A stretch of 64,000 bases of DNA from a gamma proteobacterium symbiont of Ctena orbiculata (GCA_003058525.1 QBVD01000031.1:1-64000), one strand, 5' to 3'. Counted from the stretch's first letter, positions 1 through 8,484 are shown. A program made the numbers and translations. The notes: generated by a model from the sequence alone, not told the origin.

Positions 1-250
1 TGCCCAGCAAGGCAGAATGAGCGTAGTGTAGTTATTCTACATGAGCGAATGATAACGCCGCTGGGGGCGAAAACAGCCCCAGCCCTTCGGGTTGCGCCTG
101 AAAAAGCGCCACTCGGCGTTGCTCGTCGCTCATTTGGAATAACCAAACCTCTCTCCTCGCGCCCCGAAGGAAGTGCCCTTGGGGTGCGCCTTGATTGGCG
201 CTTTTTCAGACACAACAGGGCGCATTGGATTAGTGTTAACAGGCCCTAAT
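1..250. repeat. Non-coding region built of nested inverted repeats
   Basis: The first 306 bases hold no gene I would support. A 14-bp perfect inverted repeat (CTGAAAAAGCGCCA) sits at 98-111 and 196-209, and a 7-bp stem GCTGGGG/CCCCAGC at 60-66 and 77-83. The block ends in a roughly 30-bp motif at 218-247 that recurs elsewhere in the window. An open frame runs across 49-249, but its peptide follows the repeat arms and looks fortuitous. Inference: an interspersed non-coding repeat or a MITE-like element, cut by the window edge. Confidence 0.6.
218..247 (+). repeat. Convergent-gap repeat, copy 1
   Basis: The core ATTGGATTAGTGTTAACAGG is flanked by GGGC and CCCT. It matches, in forward orientation, the reverse complement of 2088-2117 with only small differences at the left edge. 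Related copies lie at 29685-29714 and 60792-60823. This copy ends the inverted-repeat block at the left edge of the window. Confidence 0.75.
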
Positions 251-306
251 ACTACAGCCAACGACCGGCAGACAAACTTATACTTCGCACCCTCGTAATA
301 TTCAAC

Positions 307-1047
307 ATGGCGGTTCTATCAATCCGGACTGCCAACGATGTTACAATCTTTCCGCAACGCATCAACCAAAACGATACTATGGACCTCTCGTCGCTCTTCC
401 CCGCAAATGTCGTGATCCTCCACGCCACTGATGAGATGTGGGAGACACCCGTACGAACGGAAGAGGAACGACTTATTCAAGATAGTGTCGCAAAACGCCA
501 ACGGCAGTTCCGTGCCGGCCGCAATGCGGCCCACGCAGCCCTGGAACAACTAGATGCCCCGGACGGTCCGCTGCTGCGTGGTGAAAACAGACAACCGATC
601 TGGCCCCAGGGATATGTCGGCAGTATCAGTCACTGTGATGACAGCTGTGTCGCCGTCTGTGCACCGGAAGGGGAGATTGTCAGTTTGGGAATAGACGTGG
701 AACCGCTCAAGCCATTAAAACCGAAGATTGCACGCTACATCGATACCGAGGATGAAAAGGCATTCATGCAGCGTCATCGGGATCTGCCGCGACGATTGAT
801 TTTCAGCGCCAAAGAGAGTCTCTACAAATGTTACTACCCGCTGGTCGGACGCTTTTTCGGCTTTCAATCGGTCACACTGGATATCGATATCTCACGGCAG
901 CGGTTTCAGTTCAGACCCACTGCGGCATGTAGAATAGATTTTCCACAGCATCTGCAATTTCACGGTGGCTATCAGATCGCGGAGGAACATCTCTATACAG
1001 GCTGCTTTCTGACACCCGGCACGCCGGTGGCAGTCCCGGGCCGTTGA
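307..1047 (+). CDS. 4'-phosphopantetheinyl transferase (EntD/Sfp type)
   Basis: Transfers the phosphopantetheine arm of CoA to a serine of acyl- or peptidyl-carrier proteins, in the cytoplasm. Family signatures seen are RQFRAGRNAAH at about residues 67-76, GSISHC at 105-110, the Mg-binding GIDVEPL at 128-134 and the FSAKESLYKCYYP block at 166-178. That is the EntD-like arrangement rather than AcpS. At 246 residues it is slightly long, and an internal ATG at 379 would give a protein closer to family length. Neither start has a convincing ribosome-binding site. No NRPS or PKS genes are nearby, so the carrier protein is unknown. It could be the general-purpose ACP-activating enzyme of the cell. 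Confidence 0.88.
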   Translation: MAVLSIRTANDVTIFPQRINQNDTMDLSSLFPANVVILHATDEMWETPVRTEEERLIQDSVAKRQRQFRAGRNAAHAALEQLDAPDGPLLRGENRQPIWPQGYVGSISHCDDSCVAVCAPEGEIVSLGIDVEPLKPLKPKIARYIDTEDEKAFMQRHRDLPRRLIFSAKESLYKCYYPLVGRFFGFQSVTLDIDISRQRFQFRPTAACRIDFPQHLQFHGGYQIAEEHLYTGCFLTPGTPVAVPGR

Positions 1048-1063
1048 CACGAGTCCTGGTTTT

Positions 1064-1552
1064 TTAACTTTTCCCCATCAGCACGGAGACTCCGGTAGCA
1101 GTCCACCTATCACCTCCTACGGTCGGTTTTCCGCAATTGTTCCAGAGTTCGGCGGCCTGTTCCGAAGAGATTGCATTGACTTTCAATTCAACCGCTTCCC
1201 TTGTAAGTGCCTCTATATAGCGCTCTTTCCCAACCATATCGATCAAATCGTAATAGTCGATCTCCTTGCTTGATTCCCGGTTCAACAGATCGAGAGCATC
1301 GTCCACGAGATTCTCTTCAATGAGATCGATGGCACGCTTCTCCATGGCGTCTTGCTCGGCCTTGGCACGCTGTTTCTGCACAAGGACCAACTCCCCCTTT
1401 TGGAACATCTCCTCGTTCCAAGTGTCTATGGCCACACGTACCGGCTGGGTGGCGAGGTGGGGAAAATCACGAGAAAGACGCCGAAGATGCCCCACAGCCT
1501 CCCGCGCCACGAAAATCACCTCGAACTCATCGCTTTCTGATTCTTCGCTCAT
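1064..1552 (-). CDS. Hypothetical protein, 162 aa
   Basis: Not recognised. The protein is soluble and acidic at the N-terminus (MSEESESDEFEV), has no signal peptide or membrane segment, and has a helical central region rich in Glu, Lys and Ala (about residues 55-100) that may be a short coiled coil. It contains single Cys and Trp residues near the C-terminus. It converges with the phosphopantetheinyl transferase gene (16 bp between stops) and is divergent from queD, so it is probably monocistronic. The codon use looks like that of its neighbours. The gene is supported by an intact frame with a good N-terminus; no function is proposed. Confidence 0.7.
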   Translation of the reverse strand: MSEESESDEFEVIFVAREAVGHLRRLSRDFPHLATQPVRVAIDTWNEEMFQKGELVLVQKQRAKAEQDAMEKRAIDLIEENLVDDALDLLNRESSKEIDYYDLIDMVGKERYIEALTREAVELKVNAISSEQAAELWNNCGKPTVGGDRWTATGVSVLMGKS

Positions 1553-1676
1553 GACTATCCATAAATTGAAATTACTATCAGTTTAGCGGCATCGATATTG
1601 ATTCCTTTACCACTACTGGCAGCCCGTCAATCATGGCTTTATACTGAGCCCCTTTTCCAGAGCCACGTTTCACGAG

Positions 1677-2099
1677 ATGTTTTCAGTCACAAAAGAGATC
1701 CACTTCTGTTACGGCCACAGACTCCTCAACCACCAAGGGAAATGCCGTCATCTGCATGGCCACAATGCAAAGGCTGTAATCCGCCTGGAGGCCGAACAAC
1801 TCGATCCGTTGGGTATGGTGTGCGATTTTTCCGATATCGGTGACTATGTGAAAAACTGGATCGACCAGACCCTGGATCACAATATGTTGCTACATAGCGA
1901 TGATCCGGTTCTCCCTCTGCTGCAACAGGCTGGAGAATCCGTATATGTAATGGATACAAACCCCACAGCGGAGAATATTGCCCGGCTGATCTTTGAACAT
2001 GTGGAAGCCGGTGGCTTTCCGGTCGTCGAGGTAGCCATATTCGAAACAGACAGCGCATTGGCCAGTTATAGAAGCGATCCATCAACTAGGGCCTGTTAA
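1677..2099 (+). CDS. queD: 6-carboxy-5,6,7,8-tetrahydropterin synthase QueD
   Basis: Converts dihydroneopterin triphosphate to 6-carboxytetrahydropterin, the second step of queuosine precursor synthesis. Zinc ligands are visible as H14 (YGHRL) and H27/H29 (HLHGHN), and the catalytic cysteine (C23 in GKC) lies four residues before H27, as in E. coli QueD. The conserved PTAENIA block and a C-terminal glutamate (FETDS) follow. The length of 140 is slightly above the usual ~120. The last codons and stop (TRAC-stop) lie inside a roughly 30-bp repeat at 2088-2117, so the extreme C-terminus may have been replaced by the repeat. No other queuosine gene is adjacent. Confidence 0.93.
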   Translation: MFSVTKEIHFCYGHRLLNHQGKCRHLHGHNAKAVIRLEAEQLDPLGMVCDFSDIGDYVKNWIDQTLDHNMLLHSDDPVLPLLQQAGESVYVMDTNPTAENIARLIFEHVEAGGFPVVEVAIFETDSALASYRSDPSTRAC

Positions 2100-2117
2100 C
2101 ACTAATCCAATCGGCCC
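2088..2117 (-). repeat. Convergent-gap repeat, copy 2 (queD/amtB)
   Basis: AGGGCC...GGCCC with core TGTTAACACTAATCCAAT. The GGGCC and GGCCC ends are complementary and could pair in RNA from either strand. It covers the end of queD and most of the 36-bp gap to the oppositely oriented amtB stop. There is no U-tract, so if it terminates transcription it is not a canonical intrinsic terminator. Confidence 0.75.
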
Positions 2118-2135
2118 ATATGCGTTGCAACCGCT

Positions 2136-3449
2136 TCAGCCGATTTCGTTATAGCCACGCTCTTCGTGCAGCACGATATCCAGACCCTCGATCTCCTGAT
2201 CCTTGTCGACTCTCAATCCCAACAGGGCATCCACCAGTTTCAGGATTGCGAAGGTTGCAATCCCGGTGAAGACAATAGTTGTCACAACACCTGTTAACTG
2301 GACGGTGAATTGCCCACCCATGGTCTCGATACCATCGGCAAAGCCATATCCGGAGAAGACCCCCAGCGAGGTCGAGGAAAACACTCCTGCAAGCAGGGTG
2401 CCGAGGATACCGCCTATCCCATGGACAGGAAAGACATCGAGGGAGTCATCGATCTTCAACACCTGTTTCAGATAGTTGGTGGCACTGAAACAGATCGCAC
2501 CTGCAAGCAGACCGATCACCAAAGCCCCCGCAGGGCCGACAAAACCCGATGCGGGTGTAATCGTACCCAGGCCGGCCACCATTCCGGTCACAGCACCCAA
2601 GGCACTGGGCTTGCCGAATTTGATCCATTCACGGACCAGCCAGGTCATGGCGCCGGTGGCGGCGGAGATGTGGGTCACCAGCATCGCCATGGCGGCGTTG
2701 CCGTCGGAAGCGAGCGCGCTACCGCCGTTGAAACCGAACCACCCGACCCAAAGCATGCCCGCGCCGGCAATGGTCATGGTCATGTTGTGAGGCATCATGG
2801 AAGCAGTACCGAAACCATGGCGGGGCCCCATCACCATGGCCGCCACCAGTGCCGCCACGCCAGCGGTAATGTGAACCACCGTGCCACCGGCAAAATCATA
2901 TAAGCCCATGCTGCCCAGCCAGCCGCCGCCCCAGACCCAATGGGTTATCGGCACGTAGACCACAAACAACCAGATGGCGCTGAACAGCAGCATCGAAGAG
3001 AAACGCATGCGCTCGGCGAATCCACCCACGATCAGTGCAGGCGTGATAATCGCAAAGGTCATCTGGAACAGCATGAACAGGGATTCCGGAATATCGCCGG
3101 AGAGGGTCTCCCGCCCGATACCCGCCATCAGTACCTTGCTGAAATCACCCACCCAGGCATTACCTTCACCGAAAGCCAGACTGTATCCCGCGATTAACCA
3201 GAGAATGGAGACCATAGCGGCAATCGCAAAGCACTGCATGAGGACCGAGAGGACATTCTTGGTCCTCACCAGACCGCCGTAGAACATAGCCAGGCCAGGG
3301 AGGGTCATGAAAAGCACCAACGCTGTGGAAGCCATGATCCAGCCCGTATTTGCGCCATTCAGGACGGCATCATCCGCCAGGCACAGGCCCGGCATAAATA
3401 GCACAGCTGCCAACAGACCGCTTAACCTACTGTTTTTATTCCCAATCAC
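2136..3449 (-). CDS. amtB: Ammonium transporter (Amt/MEP/Rh family)
   Basis: Inner-membrane channel for ammonium/ammonia. After a signal-like N-terminus there are about eleven membrane segments. Family blocks visible are GLAMFYGGLVRTKN, THWVWGGGWLG (first pore histidine) and DVFPVHGIGGILG (second pore histidine). I place the start at a GTG at 3449 because GGAGG lies 4 bases upstream (3453-3457) and translation then opens with a short signal peptide ending near CLADD; an ATG at 3491 would add 14 hydrophilic residues. No glnK/PII gene is adjacent, unlike most amtB loci, and I see no sigma-54 -24/-12 box upstream, so nitrogen regulation cannot be read from the sequence. Confidence 0.93.
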   Translation of the reverse strand: MIGNKNSRLSGLLAAVLFMPGLCLADDAVLNGANTGWIMASTALVLFMTLPGLAMFYGGLVRTKNVLSVLMQCFAIAAMVSILWLIAGYSLAFGEGNAWVGDFSKVLMAGIGRETLSGDIPESLFMLFQMTFAIITPALIVGGFAERMRFSSMLLFSAIWLFVVYVPITHWVWGGGWLGSMGLYDFAGGTVVHITAGVAALVAAMVMGPRHGFGTASMMPHNMTMTIAGAGMLWVGWFGFNGGSALASDGNAAMAMLVTHISAATGAMTWLVREWIKFGKPSALGAVTGMVAGLGTITPASGFVGPAGALVIGLLAGAICFSATNYLKQVLKIDDSLDVFPVHGIGGILGTLLAGVFSSTSLGVFSGYGFADGIETMGGQFTVQLTGVVTTIVFTGIATFAILKLVDALLGLRVDKDQEIEGLDIVLHEERGYNEIG

Positions 3450-3655
3450 GCTTCCTCCCAACTCATCAAATCTAGTTTTACCCTTGGGCATGAGACCAAT
3501 CGCTGCATTCTAAGTTAAATGGATGAAAATTACTTAATTTTTGAGCCATCGGAACTATCGGCGTCTGCAACCTCAAGCACACCTCAAGTTATTGATAAGC
3601 AAGCCGATAGGGATTTCATGACATTGAATTTCACAACATTTTAGAGCTAAATTAC

Positions 3656-3683
3656 TTGATATATTAGAAAATGTTAATATAAT
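3656..3683 (+). promoter_or_regulatory. Sigma-70-type promoter upstream of 3727 gene
   Basis: TTGATA at 3656-3661 and a perfect TATAAT at 3678-3683, spaced by 16 bases, lie in a markedly AT-rich stretch (about 3640-3700) that contrasts with the surrounding DNA. It ends about 43 bp before the start codon at 3727, so it should drive that gene. Confidence 0.7.
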
Positions 3684-3726
3684 TTATCTAGTAATTCATA
3701 GGGTATTTTGGGAATATAGCCAGGCA

Positions 3727-4638
3727 ATGAGCAACCTGCACCGGAACCTAAACAAAGATCATCTGACAAACCTGGAGGATTTACCCTTCAGAATCAACTC
3801 TGTCGAGCGACTTCCCGTCCTGGCTCAGGAAGAGTCGTGCAAAATCATCAAACAGTATTTCGACTACCTGGAGTCATTGCTCGGGCGTAAGCACAGTGAT
3901 CCGGATGTCGAACAGCTGCGTACATTACTGACCGAAATCTCCGGTTTCATCCGTTCGGAAAAGAGCCAGATCAAGGATGACGGATATATTCGCATGCTCA
4001 ACCGGCTGACTACAATCTACGCCAAAGGCATCCAACTGGAAGACGACAAGGCCTTTATCGGCACCGCTGTAAATTATGCCGATATCATGAATACAGTCAG
4101 CAAATCCTATACGGGTTACGACTACACCGAGCCGGTGGGACTCATGCTGCATTACATGGATAAACTCTTCAATGATCGGGAAGAGAGCTGGCTCGAGGTA
4201 TTTGAGTACATTATTTCCATGTCCGACTCCCATGTGTTGCGGATGCTTAAGGAACAGCACCTGCAGGAGATACAAAACTGGGTGGAAGAGGGTGTCGACA
4301 ATCTGTTTGCAATCTGGGATGAGCAACTGGATGTGATCAATAACCTGAGCAATGAAATTTACCTATTGGACAAGCAGGTCCTGCTCACAAGTAGAGAATT
4401 GCGGAAGAATATGAGTCAGGTGACTGCCCCCAATGTGATCTACCTCAGAGATATCCATCTCCGCAATGAGCTCGATCAACTGCAAGAAAAACGTAAGGAA
4501 CTGGTCACTGCCCGCACAGGAAAGATCGAATTATCCGCTCTATTGGATGAAAATATCCATGAGTTCGGGGAGAGGCTGACCGAGATCCGACGCAACACCC
4601 AGATCCAACTTGCCTGGAGCAACACGGCAGAATCCTGA
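3727..4638 (+). CDS. Hypothetical helical protein, 303 aa
   Basis: Not recognised. It is predicted cytoplasmic, with no signal peptide or membrane segment, and is mostly helical. The C-terminal third (about residues 195-290) is heptad-like, rich in Leu, Glu, Lys and Asn, and could form a coiled coil. The middle has aromatic-rich helices (YFDYLESLL, WLEVFEYI). It sits alone between the divergent amtB gene and a strong hairpin terminator at 4675-4704, with its own near-consensus promoter, so it is a well-delimited single-gene transcription unit. No enzymatic motif is apparent. A structural or scaffold role is possible but not shown. Confidence 0.75.
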   Translation: MSNLHRNLNKDHLTNLEDLPFRINSVERLPVLAQEESCKIIKQYFDYLESLLGRKHSDPDVEQLRTLLTEISGFIRSEKSQIKDDGYIRMLNRLTTIYAKGIQLEDDKAFIGTAVNYADIMNTVSKSYTGYDYTEPVGLMLHYMDKLFNDREESWLEVFEYIISMSDSHVLRMLKEQHLQEIQNWVEEGVDNLFAIWDEQLDVINNLSNEIYLLDKQVLLTSRELRKNMSQVTAPNVIYLRDIHLRNELDQLQEKRKELVTARTGKIELSALLDENIHEFGERLTEIRRNTQIQLAWSNTAES

Positions 4639-4674
4639 ACCATTACGGACTGCTGGCTGAGATCTACAGAAACT

Positions 4675-4704
4675 TAAAAGGCCTGATAAACGTCAGGCCT
4701 TTTA
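4675..4704 (+). terminator. Intrinsic terminator after the 3727 gene
   Basis: AAAAGGCCTGA / TCAGGCCTTTT perfect stem with a six-base loop, A-rich before and T-rich after, so it can work on either strand. It lies between the end of the 303-aa gene and tRNA-Met, which is transcribed toward it. Confidence 0.9.
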
Positions 4705-4708
4705 CGTA

Positions 4709-4785
4709 TGGTAGCAAGGGGCAGATTCGAACTGCCGACCCCAGCATTATGAGTGCTGTGCTCTAACCAGCTGAGCTACCTTGCC
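4709..4785 (-). tRNA. tRNA-Met(CAT), elongator type
   Basis: On the minus strand the 77-nt cloverleaf starts GGCAAGG and ends with an encoded CCA. The anticodon arm is CAGCA-CTCATAA-TGCTG (anticodon CAT), the D-arm GCTCAGCTGGTTAGAGC, and the T-loop TTCGAAT. The anticodon context and a paired acceptor end argue for elongator rather than initiator tRNA. The first acceptor pair reads G1-U72, a wobble instead of the usual G-C. The terminator at 4675-4704 lies immediately downstream. Confidence 0.95.
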
Positions 4786-4839
4786 AGAAGCTGTTGTGAA
4801 GGGCGTGGAATATACTGTTGCCATACCCCTCTGTCAATA

Positions 4840-5931
4840 TCAGACGTTAAATCGGAAGTGGATGACATCGCCATCCCTGACCACATACTCCTTGCCCTCG
4901 GAACGTAGTTTACCGGCTTCTCTCGCACCCTGCTCCCCTTTACAGGCGACAAAATCCTCATAGGCCACGACCTCGGCACGGATAAAGCCTCGTTCGAAAT
5001 CGGTATGGATGACACCGGCCGCCTGCGGTGCCGTGGCGCTGACAGGTATGGTCCAGGCCCTCACCTCTTTCTCGCCGGCGGTGAAATAGGTTTCAAGGCC
5101 CAGCAGCTTGTAACCGGCCCTGACAACCCGGTTCAAACCCGGCTCTTTCAGCCCCAGGTCAGCCAGGAACTCACCTCTTTCGTCTTCATCCAGCTCAACT
5201 ATTTCAGCTTCAATGGCGGCGCAAACCGGTACCACCTCCGCGCCTTCGCCAGCCGCCAAGACGGATAAGGCATCCAGATGAGGATTGCCTGTAAAACCGT
5301 CTTCCGCCACGTTGGCGATATAGAGTACCGGTTTTATCGTCAGCAGAAACAGATCGCGGAGCTCCTCCCTTTCATCGTCGTCCAGTTCCATGCTGCGAAC
5401 CGGTTTCGCCTCGTTCAAATGGTCGCGTACCCTCTCCAGCAAGGCCTTACGCGCCAATATCTTCTTGTCACCGGTCTTGGCCTGTCTGACGCTTTTCTCA
5501 AGCGCTTTCTCAACCGACTCCAGATCAGCCAGGCCCAGTTCGGTATTGATAACCTCCACATCGCTGATCGGATCGACCCGACCGGCCACATGCACCACGT
5601 CACTGTCTTCAAAACAGCGTACCACTTGCGCGATGGCGTCTGTCTCGCGGATATTGGCGAGAAATTTATTCCCCAATCCCTCCCCTTTTGACGCGCCGGC
5701 GACCAGACCCGCGATATCCACGAACTGCATACTGGTGGGAATGACGGCTTGCGGGTTGACTATCGATGCGATCACATCCAGGCGGGCATCCGGCAGGGGC
5801 ACCACACCGACATTGGGATCGATGGTGCAAAAGGGGTAGTTTTCCGCCGCGATTGTAGCCTTGGTCAAGGCATTGAACAGGGTTGACTTACCGACATTCG
5901 GCAGACCCACGATACCGCATTTGAATCCCAT
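4840..5931 (-). CDS. ychF: Ribosome-binding ATPase YchF
   Basis: Obg-related P-loop protein that binds ribosomes and prefers ATP to GTP. The P-loop GLPNVGKST is near residue 8, and the degenerate nucleotide-specificity motif NVAE (instead of NKxD) explains the ATP preference known for the family. A C-terminal TGS-like domain ends [10 protein letters not shown] use the ATG at 5931 (MGFKCGIVG), giving the family-standard 363 residues; ten more codons upstream are open but not conserved. The pth gene that often precedes ychF is not here. The stop is 54 bp upstream of the tRNA-Met gene on the same strand. Confidence 0.96.
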   Translation of the reverse strand: MGFKCGIVGLPNVGKSTLFNALTKATIAAENYPFCTIDPNVGVVPLPDARLDVIASIVNPQAVIPTSMQFVDIAGLVAGASKGEGLGNKFLANIRETDAIAQVVRCFEDSDVVHVAGRVDPISDVEVINTELGLADLESVEKALEKSVRQAKTGDKKILARKALLERVRDHLNEAKPVRSMELDDDEREELRDLFLLTIKPVLYIANVAEDGFTGNPHLDALSVLAAGEGAEVVPVCAAIEAEIVELDEDERGEFLADLGLKEPGLNRVVRAGYKLLGLETYFTAGEKEVRAWTIPVSATAPQAAGVIHTDFERGFIRAEVVAYEDFVACKGEQGAREAGKLRSEGKEYVVRDGDVIHFRFNV

Positions 5932-6063
5932 CTGGTACGACCCCTGGAAAAAAAGGGGCAAGCATACCGGAAAGGAGGGCCGATGTGCAGTCCTCTGATA
6001 TTATTACCGACGCCCGCTTTATGAACCGCTGCCAGAAAAACAGCGCTGCGCTGAGACCAATAA

Positions 6064-6369
6064 CTACTGAATGACGAATAATTTACCGAAATTGGCTATT
6101 CGCAGCACATCCTGCACTGCCTCGTTACCGTTTTTAAGAATCACACCGTCGGTATCTTTGGCACTGTGCTCACGAAGTTGCAGTAGCATGCCCATCGCGG
6201 AACTGTCCAGATACTCGGCATTGGTCAGATCGACCACATAATTTTTCTCACCCCTGGGAAAGGCCTTATAGGCCTGCATGAACGCCTGATGGGTGGAAAA
6301 ATCAAATCGCCCGGATACCACTATGGTGACGCTTTTTTCATCGGAGGAAAGCTCGCTGGATATGGACAT
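6064..6369 (-). CDS. STAS-domain protein (anti-sigma factor antagonist-like)
   Basis: Single STAS domain of 101 residues, the size of SpoIIAA/RsbV. The loop LDSSAMGML at 54-62 carries the serine that partner-switching kinases phosphorylate in this family (Ser56/Ser57). AAGGAG lies 5 bases before the ATG. In this family the unphosphorylated protein releases a target from an anti-sigma factor or other HATPase_c kinase. No such kinase or PP2C partner is adjacent; the nearest PP2C gene in the window is 54 kb away. It lies 57 bp downstream of the parA-like gene on the same strand, so the two may be co-transcribed. Confidence 0.85.
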   Translation of the reverse strand: MSISSELSSDEKSVTIVVSGRFDFSTHQAFMQAYKAFPRGEKNYVVDLTNAEYLDSSAMGMLLQLREHSAKDTDGVILKNGNEAVQDVLRIANFGKLFVIQ

Positions 6370-6426
6370 TGTATCTCCTTGCCACTTGTATGCATGCTTT
6401 AAATATCGTCATGTATCGGCCAAGCT

Positions 6427-7182
6427 TTACCCGGGATCGCCCTCAAGCAACTCCGTTGCCAGCGTCTGAAACTCCTTCGCCGATTGACTGCCTGGCTTGT
6501 ATTCGAAGATAGTGCGCCCGATGCCCGGGCATTCTGCAATCACTGCCGCTTCCCGTATCGGGGTGTTGACCAGCTGATCGGGAAAGTGCTTCCTCAGCTT
6601 CTCAGAAACCTCCCTGGAGAGCCGTCTGCGGGGAAAGTAGCGATTTAATGCAATCCATTTGCGCATCGGTTTATCCAGGTAGGGTTCGAACTTCTTTATG
6701 GTGATCAGCATCTTGGCCAATCCGTTCAATGACATGTGATCACCGCTTACCGGAATCAGCGCTTCATCGGCGGCAAAGATGGCGTTCGCCACCAACAATC
6801 CCGACGAAGGTGGACAATCGAAGAGGACAAATGCCTGATCATCCAATACACCGTCCAGTGCCTGCTGCAATAGCCGGGCCCTAGATGCGCCCCCGTCATG
6901 CAGATACTCGATCTCTTGTAAACGTTTACCGGCGGGAATCAATGTCAGCATATCCCTGATCCCCTGTTTCACCGAAGCCGGATCCTGCGACTTCAACATC
7001 ACTTGATCGATCCCCTTTGCTGGCGCGCGAAAGATACCATAGCTGGACGCCAGCTGTCCCTGCGGATCCAGATCGATCACAGTGACCCTGTGACCGGCAA
7101 GCGCCAGCGCATGCCCCAAATTTGTGGTGATCGTGGTCTTTCCCACACCACCTTTTTGATTGATTAACGCAATTCGTCGCAT
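6427..7182 (-). CDS. ParA/MinD-family ATPase
   Basis: Deviant Walker A KGGVGKTT at residues 10-17 (from MRRIALINQ), a switch DLDPQGQ and a Walker B-like VLFDCPPS define a ParA-type ATPase of about 251 residues. I choose ATG 7182 because the protein then begins as ParA proteins do and AGGA lies a few bases upstream. GTG/ATG codons at 7224/7221 would add 13-14 unconserved residues. No parB is adjacent, so this is an orphan ParA rather than a chromosome-partition pair. The STAS gene follows on the same strand. Orphan ParAs position large assemblies such as chemotaxis arrays; which one here is not visible. Confidence 0.88.
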   Translation of the reverse strand: MRRIALINQKGGVGKTTITTNLGHALALAGHRVTVIDLDPQGQLASSYGIFRAPAKGIDQVMLKSQDPASVKQGIRDMLTLIPAGKRLQEIEYLHDGGASRARLLQQALDGVLDDQAFVLFDCPPSSGLLVANAIFAADEALIPVSGDHMSLNGLAKMLITIKKFEPYLDKPMRKWIALNRYFPRRRLSREVSEKLRKHFPDQLVNTPIREAAVIAECPGIGRTIFEYKPGSQSAKEFQTLATELLEGDPG

Positions 7183-7513
7183 GCCCGTCCTGTCCGCCGC
7201 TGAGGGGAATTCTGCCTCCATCACCGGGTAAGAGACCTAACCGCCTTGTGTCGACACTCCAGATTGATCCACGAATCAGCCGACGAGGCGCCATAATTTC
7301 AGAGGTTCTTGATCTTAAAAGAAAAATACCAATATCAACCAAGCTATCGACCCGGGAACCCAATTCTTTAGAATCCGACCCGGCGCAGCGATTACAGGAA
7401 CTGCATAGCGATTTACGCAATCCATATCCCTGTGAAGCAGTATCTGCCCCATATTTCTCACCTAAAACAGTCAATCCTCAGGTAAACTAGTAATTGTTTG
7501 CGCGAATGTAGTT

Positions 7514-8446
7514 ATGCCTTTGAAATTGTTATTAACATTGCTGTTGAGTATGTGCACCCTGGGAATCGCCCGGGCCGTCACTTTTGATCTGCCTTCCGAG
7601 GGAGATGATGTGGTGGGACAGATCTTTATGCTGACCACGCGCTATGAAGAGACATTCTCCGATATCGCACGCACCTATGACATCGGCTATCGGCAGATGG
7701 TCGCGGCCAATCCCGATGTGGACCCGTGGCTGCCTGGAGAAGGCTCGGAAATCGTCATACCCCAACAGTATGTCCTGCCCCCGGGACCTCGTAAGGGACT
7801 GGTCATCAACCTGGCGGAACTACGCCTCTACTATTTTCCGCAAGACCGCCCGGTGGTAATCACCTACCCGATCGGCATAGGTCGAGAAGGTTGGAGCACC
7901 CCTACCGGCGAGACCACCATCATCGGCAAGAAGAAGAATCCGAGTTGGACTGTGCCGGAATCGATCCTTCAAGAGCATGAAGAGGAAGGTGATCCACTAC
8001 CGCCCGTTGTACCACCCGGTCCCGATAACCCATTGGGAAATCGCGCCATCTACCTGGGCATGAACGGCTATCTGTTACATGGCACAAACAAGCCTTATGG
8101 TGTTGGGATGCGGGTCAGTCACGGTTGTATCCGCCTCTACCCTGAAAATGTCGAACACTTTTTTGAGGAAGTGGATATTGGCGCCCCGGTCAGAATTATC
8201 GACAAACCCTTTAAAGCCGGCTGGCGGAAGGGTGAGCTCTATGTCCAGGTACATCCTCCATTGTCCGAGTATGTCGAACAGCGAGGCAACAACTACACCG
8301 AGTTGGTGAATGCGGTGATCGGGAAGTTGGGCGAGGATAAGCGTCGGCCGGACTGGGATCAGCTGCACAGTTTCATTGAACAGAAGACCGGTATACCCAT
8401 GCCACTTTACCTGTGGCGGGAGAATGCCGTCGCGGACGGCAATTAA
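7514..8446 (+). CDS. L,D-transpeptidase with LysM domain (YbiS/ErfK type)
   Basis: Periplasmic murein cross-linking or lipoprotein-anchoring enzyme. A signal peptide (residues 1-21, ending IARA) is followed by a LysM-like peptidoglycan-binding segment (about 38-84) and a YkuD catalytic domain (about 95-230) with the hallmark SHGCIRL, catalytic Cys205. The length of 310 matches the YbiS/ErfK/YcfS group, which anchors Braun-type lipoprotein to peptidoglycan. The gene directly convergent to it encodes a small alanine-rich lipoprotein, but that protein ends in AMAK rather than the YRK of Lpp, so a functional link is only suggestive. A strong hairpin terminator separates them. Confidence 0.94.
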   Translation: MPLKLLLTLLLSMCTLGIARAVTFDLPSEGDDVVGQIFMLTTRYEETFSDIARTYDIGYRQMVAANPDVDPWLPGEGSEIVIPQQYVLPPGPRKGLVINLAELRLYYFPQDRPVVITYPIGIGREGWSTPTGETTIIGKKKNPSWTVPESILQEHEEEGDPLPPVVPPGPDNPLGNRAIYLGMNGYLLHGTNKPYGVGMRVSHGCIRLYPENVEHFFEEVDIGAPVRIIDKPFKAGWRKGELYVQVHPPLSEYVEQRGNNYTELVNAVIGKLGEDKRRPDWDQLHSFIEQKTGIPMPLYLWRENAVADGN

Positions 8447-8484
8447 AAAACCCCGGCAGGCGTTCTGCCTGCCGGGGCCTTAAA
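8447..8484. terminator. Bidirectional intrinsic terminator
   Basis: CCCCGGCAGGC-GTTCT-GCCTGCCGGGG, an 11-bp all-GC-rich stem at 8451-8477, with an A-tract before and TTAAAA after. It sits between the convergent L,D-transpeptidase and lipoprotein genes and can serve both. Confidence 0.92.

Noticed and set aside
49..249. 66-residue open frame in the repeat block
   Set aside because: Its peptide follows the inverted-repeat arms and it has no ribosome-binding site or similarity pattern; likely fortuitous.
2203..2903. Long open frames antisense to amtB
   Set aside because: Shadows of the membrane-protein gene: composition is Pro/His/Thr-rich as expected for the complement of hydrophobic codons, and there are no motifs.
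3450..3560. Sigma-54 promoter for amtB
   Set aside because: No GG-N10-GC -24/-12 pair in the upstream region.
6926..7474. 182-residue frame overlapping the ParA start
   Set aside because: Different frame of the ParA region; Walker A and other ParA motifs are read in the true frame and this one lacks any family pattern.
7248..7490. 80-residue frame between parA and the L,D-transpeptidase
   Set aside because: No signal, motif or ribosome-binding site; interval treated as intergenic.
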